Source of the DNA: Cepaea nemoralis
Taxonomy: Eukaryota; Mollusca; Gastropoda; Stylommatophora; Helicidae
Length of the DNA stretch: 64,000 nt
Assembly (NCBI GenBank): GCA_014155875.1
Contig: JACEFZ010021421.1
Coordinates: forward strand, 22,501 to 86,500
Direction: 5' to 3'
Shown here: piece by piece, positions 45,052 to 54,849 of the stretch
Layout of the letters: each line of letters opens with the position of its first letter
Numbering within the stretch: position 1 is the stretch's first letter
Program-made: the position numbers and the translations under genes
The notes under the pieces: model-generated
What the model was told of the DNA's origin: nothing
The model's input: only the letters and a program-made list of their open reading frames with translations
Database searches by the model: none

Positions 45052-45673
45052 ATGCAACTAACATTTCAGGTAGAATACGATGGATCGAGAAGACGAGAAA
45101 TATTTACATTTACCAGTCCTGAACGTGGAAGACAATTCAATCATAACAACGCCAGGTCTCGGAAACTGAAATACTTTAGTCGTATTAAACGTCGCTATGG
45201 CAACGGAAGAATATTGTATACTAGAGGTCCTTATCCTTGGAAGTCAGAAAAAAAGAGTTCTTGCATGTTATCTAAGACCAATTTTAACATATGGTTGCGA
45301 ATCCTGTATAATTAGTAAACAGATGGAAAATATTCCTATGCCTTGAAGATGTGGTTTTATAGAAAAATGCTGTAAATTCGTTGGACAGCCAAAAAGAGCA
45401 ATCTGGACATTTTGAGGGAGGCTAGGTCACAAAGACAACTTATCACGAATATTATAATCTTTGGGCCACATTAGGAGAAGACAAAAACTGGAACATGTTG
45501 TGACAACCGGAAAGATTTGGGGAAAGAGATAGAGGAAGACAGTGTGAGAAAATTCTTGACAGTCTTGTGTCATGACAGGGAAGAGAGTCAACACACGAAT
45601 TGATCCATGCCGTCGGAGATCGCAGTTTGTAGAGAGGCATGATGGCCCACGCCAGCCGGCAAGGCACTGGATA

Positions 45674-45680
<7 letters not shown>
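45052..45680 (+). pseudogene. RTE-like non-LTR C-terminal relic
   Basis: The first part (45052-45240) encodes 'VEYDGSRRREIFTFTSPERG', which I do not recognise. From 45245 several frames give the RTE tail: 'LACYLRPILTYGCES', 'QKLEHVVTTGKIWGKR' and the terminal Asp-Arg-rich region. It ends at an ATG trinucleotide run, a usual tail for these elements. Same family as 10400-11660 judged by the shared 'ENLVTTGKI/EHVVTTGKI' text. Confidence 0.7.

Positions 45681-45753
<73 letters not shown>
45673..45753 (+). repeat. (ATG)n microsatellite
   Basis: About 26 GAT units at the 3' end of the RTE-like relic, followed at 45754-45900 by another non-LTR-like tail fragment ('DRPARRWAEKVKDAL'). Confidence 0.95.
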
Positions 45754-45754
<1 letters not shown>

Positions 45755-46017
45755 CAAGGAAAGAAAAGTGATGGAAAGCCTGGTCTCTGGAAGAAGGGTA
45801 GTGATCGACCTGCGCGGAGGTGGGCAGAGAAGGTTAAAGACGCCCTGAGCATGAAAGACATGAACATCACCCTCTTTGGACAACAATCATCTTCAAATTA
45901 ATATCATATTAACATGAGTATTAATCTGAGCCGGCGATGGACCCTAATATAACTTCTCTTTGAGGTTGAATGGGGTAGGGGTAATCGAATCGGGCAAATA
46001 AATACATGAAGCATGGA

Positions 46018-46200
46018 AGTATTGGTAGCGTGGTGGCTAGACATTCACCTGCCGGCCGCATGGTCAAGGGATCGATCCACATCCAGGCGGATTCGGATTT
46101 AAAATTTGGTGTGGGCTCATTGGTCTATCCAGCCGGAAATGGGAACCAAGAAAGGTCATGGGAAGTAAAGGGGGTCAATGTGGTACTTAAAATATAACTC
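46018..46200 (+). mobile_element. tRNA-like SINE (family 3, tentative)
   Basis: 'ggtagcgtggtggctagaca' (box A-like) and 'caagggatcgatccac' (box B-like) lie 35 bp apart, followed by a body with 'ggtgtgggctcattggtcta'. Only one copy in the window, so the assignment rests on the boxes. Confidence 0.5.
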
Positions 46201-46209
46201 ACTGAGTGC

Positions 46210-47160
46210 CGATTGGTTTATAAATATATAGGTCCAGACCGTATGTTCACAAAAGCAAGTAAACCAAAGGGTTAGTTCTTCTAAGGACTATAACCATCCA
46301 AGACGAACGAGCCAGGAGCCGACATTGACAGACGGAAAGAGCAAGAGGAAACGGACACAAAGGAGAACCCGCTGGCCAAACCCCCAGCTGACGTCACAGA
46401 CATAAACTCTACGAAATCGAAAAGTCAGCTAACACTGACACAGAAGACGAGAGACATTAAACCACCACAATTATAACCAACGCTACTACAGCAGGTTGGA
46501 CGAGGTGGAAGGTTGTTTTTTTTTTTTTTCTACAAATCGAATGTAATCGAAACTTGATGTTGAATAGGAATGAATGTGTGTAAAGTGTCCTTTACTTATC
46601 GTAAATTGGTGAAATGTCGAGTCACACAGGCGATGAGGAGAGCAACGTTATACAAAAGGCTTTCCCACATCATGATACCACCCAAAACACAGACCTAGCC
46701 AAAATAAAACGGACATAGTACCTGGGAATACAGCAACCAAGACGCGCCCAAATACAGGCGCCTTTCTACCTCAGTGCAAACCTTCCATCCACAAAGAAAA
46801 CAGGTTTCTTCTCGGAGCAACAAAACCGCGGACAGCGGGAGCTGCACGACAACAACAGTAGCCTGATGTGATCATCTACAGCAACACCTGCCATCTTACC
46901 TCGCCAGGGAGTCGACATGAAATGTTAGATAAACTCAGCGCCTGAAACTTGAGACTCCCGATCATCCCTGCGGATCTGTTTCCTTACAGGACGGAACAAA
47001 CGTGCCCAGAGTAGATGTGAATGGTGGGAGTTCTCGCTGGCGTGTGAATGAAACAAAGATTATCATCTGTATCAATATAACAGTCTAGGATTGGGTGTTG
47101 GAACCTTCAAGGTTGACACCTCCATCTTGTTGATGATCAAGTTTCTTTGTTTTTGAGAAT
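46210..47160. other. No recognised gene
   Basis: 46370-46510 is distantly similar, inverted, to 15490-15650 ('ctgtgacgtcag', 'ggttataat.gtggtggtt'), so it may be another scrap of the ORF1/5' region there. Nothing else is identified. Confidence 0.45.
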
Positions 47161-47167
47161 AGAATAC

Positions 47168-47415
47168 TTAGAGTATAAGGTCTAGCCACACAATATTAGC
47201 TTGAGAAGTATAAGGTCTAGCCACACAATATTAGCTTGAGAAGTATAAGGTCTAGCCACACAATATTAGCTTGAGAAGTATAAGGTCTAGCCACACAATA
47301 TTAGCTTGAGAAGTATAAGGTCTAGCCACACAATATTAGCTTGAGAAGTATAAGGTCTAGCCACACAATATTAGCTTGAGGAGTATAAGGTCTAGCCACA
47401 CAATATTAGCTTGAG
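47168..47415 (+). repeat. 35-bp tandem repeat, seven near-identical units
   Basis: Unit 'agtataaggtctagccacac' + 'aatattagcttgaga', contiguous with no spacers. The only differences are 'gaggag' versus 'gagaag' at unit joins. Confidence 0.95.
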
Positions 47416-47719
47416 TTGAGGAGAATATACAATGAGAACAGCAGACTTCAGTCTTACAAGACAGTCGTTGTTCTGGTACCCGTTCAGTAATAACGAAGAG
47501 GGTTATTTGAATATACAAATGAACGAATTTCTGAGATCGTGTTGTAAGATGCAAGAGGGTAAATGAGGTCGAATTTGGAACAAAGAAGGGCAATGCATTG
47601 CTCTACAAAAAAAAACAAAAAAAAACAGACAACGAAATAAGTGAAGATTCTGATATATAAATATATCACACCACTAACTACTCGCTTTGTTTCAAAATAT
47701 TTATGTTTTAAAAAAATAG

Positions 47720-47831
47720 TTGTTGCATGTCCTTTACAGAACGTAGCGTCAACCCCAGCATTTTTTGGCTGTTCGTGATTCCTGGGCAAGTTCACGTTCA
47801 GTAGTTTGCCATTACTTTCTGAACGACCGGC
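47720..47831 (-). repeat. AT-rich repeat module fragment, left flank of the palindrome
   Basis: Minus strand 'ggcaaactactgaacgtgaa' and 'aaaaaatgctggggttgac' parallel 3325-3400 and 28580-28650. The palindromic element landed in or next to this repeat. Confidence 0.6.
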
Positions 47832-47837
47832 ATCCAT
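47832..47837 (+). repeat. 6-bp target site duplication, left
   Basis: ATCCAT, directly before the element end AGTAGTGTAG, and repeated at 60139-60144 directly after CTACACTACT. Outside these six bases the two flanks are unrelated. A 6-bp duplication is the Maverick/Polinton value. Confidence 0.88.
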
Positions 47838-47872
47838 AGTAGTGTAGTAACGTGGTTATCCAGCGTATTTTT

Positions 47873-47897
47873 GAGGTGGGAATCGATATTCCACCTC
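47873..47897 (+). promoter_or_regulatory. Terminal hairpin
   Basis: GAGGTGGGAAT-CGAT-ATTCCACCTC is a self-complementary stem with one bulged G, 35 bp from the element end. The mirror copy is at about 60079-60103. Terminal hairpins can guide replication initiation; that role is inference. Confidence 0.6.
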
Positions 47898-47939
47898 AAA
47901 GGGCGATAACTCTTTTTTCCCCAAAAATGTAGGCGTGGT

Positions 47940-47985
47940 CTAGTGACTCATCATAGGTGGCGTGTTCTAGTGACTCATCATAGGT
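47940..47985 (+). promoter_or_regulatory. Two 27-bp direct repeats with TGACTCA (AP-1-like) sites
   Basis: 'ctagtgactcatcataggtg' + 'gcgtg' occurs twice with period 27; the TGACTCA cores are at 47944-47950 and 47971-47977. Mirror copies lie at 59999-60005 and 60026-60032. TGACTCA is the consensus for AP-1 (Fos/Jun). Position near the termini suggests an enhancer, but function is inferred. Confidence 0.5.
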
Positions 47986-48082
47986 GGCGTGCGTGGTCAA
48001 GTAATTATAGGTACGACATAAAAAATACAACATAAAACATCAAAAATAAAAAACAAACGACTCAAGTAAGGTATATAATAAT

Positions 48083-48088
48083 TTTATT
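48083..48088 (-). promoter_or_regulatory. Poly(A) signal of the left polymerase gene
   Basis: AATAAA on the minus strand, about 30 bp after the stop codon at 48117-48119. Confidence 0.6.
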
Positions 48089-48116
48089 AAAATCATATAT
48101 AGACAAACAATACATA

Positions 48117-51100
48117 TTAAATAAGTAATGGCATAGTCGAGATATTATCACTGTCAACCTTTCTTTTTATATAGAGATATGACAGTGAATTACGATGTTG
48201 TGTGTATGTATATACAGAAGAGTCTTGTGTTTTGAAGCCTATATTGGTTCCCCCACTCGGTGTTTGGGTGTTTAATACTTCCAAAAACGTGTCCTTGTTT
48301 AAATGGGTGTTGTGGTTTTTGGTCAAACCTTTGGTACTGATTTTATCATAATCACCCACACAAATATATGTTTTACTACACAATGAGACCATCCCCTCCC
48401 CTTCGTACTCTAGTTTGAAAAGCCCGGGGGTTCTCTTTTCATAGGCTTTGATAGTCTGGCAATCCTGACAGGTATCAGTACTAGGGGTAATTCTATGAAC
48501 AGGGCAGGTTTCAGATGGGAACCAGTGATTATAGACTCTGTCATACTCTGCTCTAAGGTGTGGTCTAACCACCTCAGAGAGTGAGGCGGCGCTAAGGGCC
48601 AAATAGAGAGAGTCAGTGTCCATTTCAGTGAGTTGGTAGTCTTCTTTAGCGATAAATTTGTCGAGAAAGTCGTAATAGAAAGCTAGCATGCGCAACTTGG
48701 CATACTGGTAGACAAAGAACCCAATCTGTAGAGGTAGATCCCAGACAGTTTTCTTTTTTAGGGTTTCTACTTCGAAAAGATCGTCTGTAACAGCAGTCAT
48801 GCTTTTGAACCTGGGGTTATTTATTAGTTTGGTAGTGTCTTTTCCCTGGCAGTAGGAGACATCAGTATGTTTGGCCTTATTGGTAAGTGTTTTCCCGTAA
48901 GCGGCGTTACCTAACAACTTCATTGTGTCGGCTGTAATAGACTCGGCTGGATTTTTGTCCCCTTGGCGACGGGCATTAGAGACTGCTTCCCCGAATTGTT
49001 TAAAACAACTAACCGGTCGATATTCTATTGTCTGGTAGATGTGGGTAACGACCAATCCATGCGCTAGATACCACTTTAAAAGAGGGGTGGCTAATAATAT
49101 TTTCTTCCCGAAATAACTACCAATCAATGTCCGTCGTGGGGTACTCAATAGTTTATTTTTTATGGCATATTCTTGCATAAACTCCCCAATATCATCTCTC
49201 GACACCTCCGTGTTCTTGAAAATAGGGGGCATTTCGGCAAATGACTCTTTTAAATTAGTCGGGGTCTCTATATCGCACTCAACCAACCCGAAAAATGTAT
49301 CACTTTTTACAGCGTCGATGATCTGGTTTTCACTCAACGATCCCCAAGGAAGTTCTGATGGTGGAAATGTTTCCCGCAAGAAACACTTGATGGTTGTGTT
49401 TGACCTCTTTAATCTCTGCCACTCACATTCCCAAATAACCTTAACGGTCACCCCAACAGTTTTTTCTAGATACTCGTGGATCTCGCACGTGTTCTGGTAT
49501 AGTTCGACTAACGGTTTTTTATTGACGGGATTAATCGTTTTCCCAGCAGTTAGACGGCAAGAGGGGTGCCCGTGGAACAAACACCCATGGAATTGGTAAG
49601 CTGTCGTATTCTTTTTATCCCACCCATCTACGCGAATATGTCGGTCGCCGAGCTGCATCTCGTGACTATTGAATTGGGTTTTTAACTCTATGTTGTTGTT
49701 GTGTGACACCCAGGTTAACCACTCTCGACTCTGACGTGTGTACTTGTGTAATCTGTGTGCTCTAAACCCATCCTCGCGGCTTCGATATATGGGGAAGTCT
49801 GATGGCATCTCTTTCATAAGAGACCAAAGGTATAATGCATTCGCATCAAATCCTTTAATGCTTTTTACCAGCTTATTACCCCTGATACAGGTCTCATTGA
49901 CTTGATGGTAGCGATGGAAAATGATACTCGGTCCACCCACGACGTTATCTCGTAACAACTTGTGCACCTTCTCCTCCTTCTTCGAAAACAAAACAAAAGA
50001 AACATCTTTATTCATAGTGTTGAATAAGTACTGTAAAGTAATGCCGGGGACGGAGATGGCCTGCTTGCACATGTCTATATTTAAACCGGCATAAAAGGCT
50101 ACTTGTTTTTCCAGGGCTTGTAGAAAAGGAGACACGTCTTTGATGTTGTACCAAATTAGAAAGTCCCGCAAGGTAGTCATTTTATTATCGGTCCACGCTT
50201 TCTGACAAACGGCGTATTCTGCTTCGGAAATGTTACGGTTTTTAAGCTTTGAGAAAAAAGCACCGTGTGGTGGTAGGGCTGTCTCATTTAGCTTACTGAG
50301 GTCGGTCAGATACTCATATGCAAAAAAGCCTTTTGTCTCTTTTATCCCAAACGAGGCTAAATATTGAGAGTAACTTACGCCCGGGACCAGAAAGTTGGAG
50401 ACGTCGAGGAATTTCAGTCTTTCTGTCGCTATGCACATAAAATTATTATTTCTCTTGACTATAAACTTGAACGGGTTAGCCTCCCGATCAAGGAAATACC
50501 GTACCAAATAAGGTTTCAGAAGGTTAGTGTCATACTTACCGCTATTCATTCCAAACAGAGGGAGCTGGAACAAATACAAGTCGAGCCTCTCACTTAATTT
50601 TGGGTGGTCACCTAATTTAGCAAAGACTGACTCGAACTTTTTGAGTAAAAGCTCATACGATTTAGCAGCTATGTCATGGAGATAGTCCAACATTTCATTT
50701 ACGAGGACCTGTGGATCACCGGTGGTGATGAAACATTTAGGGGTGTCGAACCCAGGGACATTAGAGGCGACCGCACACGAGAGAGGGACGTGTCTGGCCA
50801 TGAAGGTCGTCGACTTTGAATCAGCCGGTAAATTTTCATTGGAGAAGAAAGATTCCATATCGTAGCACGCTCTGAAAGGGAAAATGAAATTTTCTTCTAC
50901 GTCAAACCCGTGGTCACGGAGCAAATCCAAGATCGATTCGGTCGGGCGATAAACCCCACCTTTATACGTTTCGATAGTGGCTACTGCCTTTGCACCTAAG
51001 TTCGTGGGGTGTCAGTCGCCAGTATATCTTAAACAGCTTACCGCATTTCCCACAAGAAAAACACCGAGCGGCCTTGGCCACATCAACAATATACATGAAA

Positions 51101-53127
51101 TGGTTTTCATGCAGAAGAAGATTCACTATATCTGGATGTGTACTAGTGCTTCTAATTTTCGGAACCAGATGTTCCTCCTCTGTAAAGGCAAACACATTGA
51201 TTTGTGTTTTAAAGCATTCTTCCAGGGCAGGTAAATCAACTAAACTAACACCCGGAAAGGCTTTGATTGATTTCAACCCTTTATACCGCACCCATTCTTT
51301 GAATAGTGTCCGTGTATCTTTTCTAACATCCCTAACAGAGCTTCCCCCTGATTTAAACACAGATATACAGCGAAATATACACAAGTTATCTGTGTACGGC
51401 TTACCATTTGAGTCGGTTTGAAGAGCATTAATAAATTTGTTTTGTTTGATAAAGTCGGGGATTGATTCCAAACAACAACCAACAGGGAATTCTATCAACT
51501 TGTAAACGTAAAAAGTTATACTGGGAATTGTTTCTACATAATACTTTGTATCTGGTCGGGTTAATGTCGCTGAATTGACCAAATCTACACTGTTTAGTTT
51601 GGTCACAAAGGCCTCAAAATCAGATCTATGGTTTATTAAAAATGGTGTAGGGAACAAGGAAGAGTTATTGGAACTGGCATGGTATAATCGTAGGGCTTGT
51701 GTCTCTCGATGTCTTAGTATTGTGTGCAGACTGGCGATTATTTTGAAGCGGGAGTTTTGAACATTAAAAAGCCGGAATAAACGAGAACTCCAATCTGTCG
51801 GCATGTCAGTATCTGGTCGGTTAAAAAATGTCCATTCACACAGATACCGACCGTGTCGTATGTGTGATCTAATCGTATTCCAGTGCTCATTATACACACC
51901 TCGAACATCCGGGGGTAATTTTTGTAATGACAAATATTCAGTAGTTGTGTTAACACCAGAGGTTCCCGCCGATTCGTTGCCAGCCGTGACACGTGATGAT
52001 AGTTGAGTATTATTAGTAGGCGATACATTATCGTCCGGGCCACCCGACAAGGCACCTGGTGATTCGTCACTCGCTGTGGTAGTAGGCGATAGTTGCTCTT
52101 CTGTTGGCAACACGCTTGTTGTTGATGATGCTGCGTCACTCGCCGTGGTACTAGGTGATAGTTGCTCTTCTGTTGGCAACACGCTTGTTGTTGATGATGC
52201 TGCATCACTCGGTAAGGCACTAGATACTTGTTGCATATTGTTAGTAGTGGTCAAGTGGTCGGCCGTGCCACCCGACAAAGTATCTGTTGTTCCGTCACTC
52301 ACTGTGGTCGGCGACACGTGATCGGCCGTGTCACTCGACATGGCACCTGGTGTTAATAACTGTTCATCTGTGGTCGGCGATACATCATCGGCTGCGCCTC
52401 TCGGCGTGGTACGTGATGATCCGTCACTCGCCGTGGTACGTGATGATCCGTCACTCGGCGTGGTACGTGATAATGCGTTAAAAATAGAAGTTGTGTTTTC
52501 AACGTCACTCATTGTGGTACGTGATAATGCGTTAAAAATAGAAGTTGTGCTTTCAACGTTACTCACTGTGGTACTAGAGGCTTGTTGCTTATTATTGAGC
52601 GGCGACACGTGTTCGGCCGACAAAGTACGTGTTGTTAGTAACTGTTCATCGGTGGTCGGCGAAACACGATCACCCGACAAGCCACCGGATGTTGATAACG
52701 TCTGCCCGCTACGGCTGGCGGCAGAACGCGTGGATGCTGCTGCTTGTGTTGATGTGGTATTTGGCGGTATATCAGTTTCTGTAACTGACGACACTCTGTC
52801 ATTCGATGTTTGTTGTGTGGTTGACTTCTGACGTTTACCAGTAGATTGTTCGTCTGTATTCGGTTCTCGTCGCCGCTTGCGACTTGTGGATTGGTAATTA
52901 TTACCAGCGCTAGATGATGATTGAGTGGTTGACACGGCACTGGATAGTAGTTCATGTTCGGTCTTTACATGTCTCCGTAAATTATCATATCTATTGTAAC
53001 TGTAATCACAAAAATCACATGTAAATTGTTGTGTAGAATGAGTAGTTGTACGATGTCGTAATAAAGCATCAGGTCGTGTGAAGGTTTTATTACACAGAGT
53101 ACATCCGTGCCTCTGCGTCGCTGACAT
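48117..53127 (-). CDS. Zinc-finger/protein-primed family B DNA polymerase, left arm (one frameshift)
   Basis: Starts at ATG 53127 and reads to 48117, broken once: an extra T at ~50985 separates an open 721-codon part from an open 937-codon part. Order: two C2H2 fingers (C9-C12-H25-H30; C37-C40-H53-H58); a Ser/Thr-rich linker with repeated 'SVLPTEEQLSP' units (~60-400); a Maverick PolB N-terminal region ending in a zinc ribbon ('CFSCGKCGKLF'); then exonuclease motif 'CYDMESFF', polymerase motif A 'KGFDANALYLWSL', an inserted nuclease-like 'YQFHGCLFHGHPSC', motif B 'KLLGNAAYGKT', motif C 'EMDTDSLYLAL' and 'LFKLEYEGEG'. Family B enzymes of this type start DNA synthesis from a protein at linear ends. 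About 1670 codons apart from the break. The fused fingers are unusual. Confidence 0.9.
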
Positions 53128-53138
53128 TCTCTGATAAA

Positions 53139-53525
53139 ATGGCCGACCTCTTTGTGAATGCTATTCAGCCAGATGAAGTTTGTGAGATGACGCAATTATT
53201 AGATGGGTTGATTCGTCAACATGCAATGTTATTTGAGTCTGTTGTAGGCAATATACCAAGTGATCAAGCATATCATACCTTTGAGAATATCGCAGACGAA
53301 TTATTTTCTGATGCCCGCATAAACGCCGGGCGGATAATAGTTTTAATGTCTTTGAGCAGATATATGAAGCGAAATCTCGTTGATTCGTTGTACAATTCTG
53401 ATGATGACGTCGAGGAAATTGTCACCAGTTTCAGCCTTTCAGCCGCTAAATATATATTTCAGAAGGCACAATTGTTAACGTCCCGGGAATTAGAAAATAT
53501 GTTGAAATTATTATCCGTTAAATAA
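53139..53525 (+). CDS. Bcl-2-like protein, left arm (intact)
   Basis: 128 codons, ATG 53139 to TAA 53525, with AATAAA overlapping the stop. Residues 44-72 read 'AYHTFENIADELFSDARINA' then 'GRIIVLMSL', close to the BH1 region of Bcl-2 proteins (y-x-tf-x-x-va-x-eLF-x-dg-x-(v/i)N-W-GR-(i/v)), with Ala in place of the usual Trp. Helices are predicted on both sides ('MTQLLDGLIRQHAML', 'VEEIVTSFSLSAAKYIF'). No BH2 'GGW' and no C-terminal membrane anchor is visible. Bcl-2 homologues block mitochondrial cell death and are used by many DNA viruses; I recall such genes in Maverick-related adintoviruses, unverified. Its start is 11 bp from the start of the polymerase gene on the other strand. The right-arm copy is frameshifted. 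Confidence 0.6.
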   Translation: MADLFVNAIQPDEVCEMTQLLDGLIRQHAMLFESVVGNIPSDQAYHTFENIADELFSDARINAGRIIVLMSLSRYMKRNLVDSLYNSDDDVEEIVTSFSLSAAKYIFQKAQLLTSRELENMLKLLSVK

Positions 53526-53940
53526 AAAACATCCTTCCTCGTTAACTGCCAGAACTCAAATGACTTCACAGGCGTTTCAAGAATTACTTGTCGTGATTGT
53601 TTGTCGTATATTTGAAACAAGCAAGTTGTCATTTGAATCAACCAATCAGATGTCGGGAAAATAAGTAACCACATCGCTTGACCGATACTCTGCCACTGTC
53701 ACACGGAGGCGGGCGAACTGTCAAAAGGCGGGTTTGTGGCTGGCACATCTCACTCGAGTATAGATTCATAATCACGCAGAAAGAACCACGACTTTTCATC
53801 GACTATACATTGTCTGCCACCATAATTACGTACCTAGGTACTTTGTGTCAACTCGTAATTGCATCTCTTTCGTACGTTTTTCTCTATCTCCCGGAGGGAA
53901 AGATAATTGGATTTTATGGCAGTGCACCTAACCAGAGACA
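53526..53940 (+). other. Inner region of the left arm with small hydrophobic frame
   Basis: A plus-strand frame from ATG 53678 encodes 'LSATIITYLGTLCQLVIASL' plus 'SYVFLYL', a plausible membrane helix at residues ~41-68, after a basic N-terminus. It runs through the spacer to 54010. The mirrored frame (54300-54028) shares the first ~87 residues and then differs. A minus-strand frame, 53674-53459 (71 codons), overlaps the end of the Bcl-2-like gene and is less likely. Whether any is expressed is unknown. Confidence 0.35.
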
Positions 53941-54037
53941 GTTCTGTAAGTATTCTGTACTTACTTCAAACATTTTTTGCTGCCACCCTAATTCCCCGGC
54001 AAGATGTTAATTTCTCTGACACGAAAATTATAAAAAA
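53941..54037. other. Unpaired central spacer of the palindrome
   Basis: 97 bp found only once. It holds a perfect 7-bp stem, GTAAGTA (53946-53952) and TACTTAC (53958-53964), with a 5-base loop; as a result both strands carry GTAAGT, a strong splice-donor sequence, near the centre. Confidence 0.85.
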
Positions 54038-54450
54038 TGTCTCTGGTTAGGTGCACTGCCATCAAATCCAATTATCTTTCCCTCCGGGAGATAGAGAAAA
54101 ACGTACGAAAGAGATGCAATTACGAGTTGACACAAAGTACCTAGGTACGTAATTATGGTGGCAGACAATGTATAGTCGATGAAAAGTCGTGGTTCTTTCT
54201 GCGTGATTATGAATCTATACTCGAGTGAGATGTGCCAGCCACAAACCCGCCTTTTGACAGTTCGCCCGCCTCCGTGTGACAGTGGCAGAGTATCGGTCAA
54301 GCGATGTGGTTACTTATTTTCCCGACATCTGATTGGTTGATTCAAATGACAACTTGCTTGTTTCAAATATACGACAAACAATCACGACAAGTAATTCTTG
54401 AAACGCCTGTGAAGTCATTTGAGTTCTGGCAGTTAACGAGGAAGGATGTT

Positions 54451-54838
54451 TTTTATTTAACGGATAATAATTTCAACATATTTTCTAATTCCCGGGACGT
54501 TAACAATTGTGCCTTCTGAAATATATATTTAGCGGCTGAAAGGCTGAAACTGGTGACAATTTCCTCGACGTCATCATCAGAATTGTACAACGAATCAACG
54601 AGATTTCGCTTCATATATCTGCTCAAAGACATTAAAACTATTATCCGCCGGCGTTTATGCGGGCATCAGAAAATAATTCGTCTGCGATATTCTCAAAGGT
54701 ATGATATGCTTGATCACTTGGTATATTGCCTACAACAGACTCAAATAACATTGCATGTTGACGAATCAACCCATCTAATAATTGCGTCATCTCACAAACT
54801 TCATCTGGCTGAATAGCATTCACAAAGAGGTCGGCCAT
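54451..54838 (-). pseudogene. Bcl-2-like protein, right arm (frameshifted)
   Basis: Inverse copy of 53139-53525. The frame is identical for 64 codons from ATG 54838, then one base is missing (a GGG/CCC triplet is reduced to two near 54648) and it stops within three bases, inside the BH1-like segment. The rest of the gene (to ~54453) is present out of frame. Its ATG is 11 bp from that of the right polymerase gene. Confidence 0.6.
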
Positions 54839-54849
54839 TTTATCAGAGA

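Larger units (their letters stand above)
47838..53940 (-). repeat. Left arm of the palindrome
   Basis: Outer to inner: terminal repeat with hairpin and doubled AP-1-like sites, poly(A) signal, polymerase gene (minus), Bcl-2-like gene (plus), inner non-coding/small-frame region. Each part recurs inverted in 54038-60138. Confidence 0.95.

Noticed and set aside
47168..47415. CRISPR-like 35-bp repeats
   Set aside because: Perfect tandem units with no spacers.
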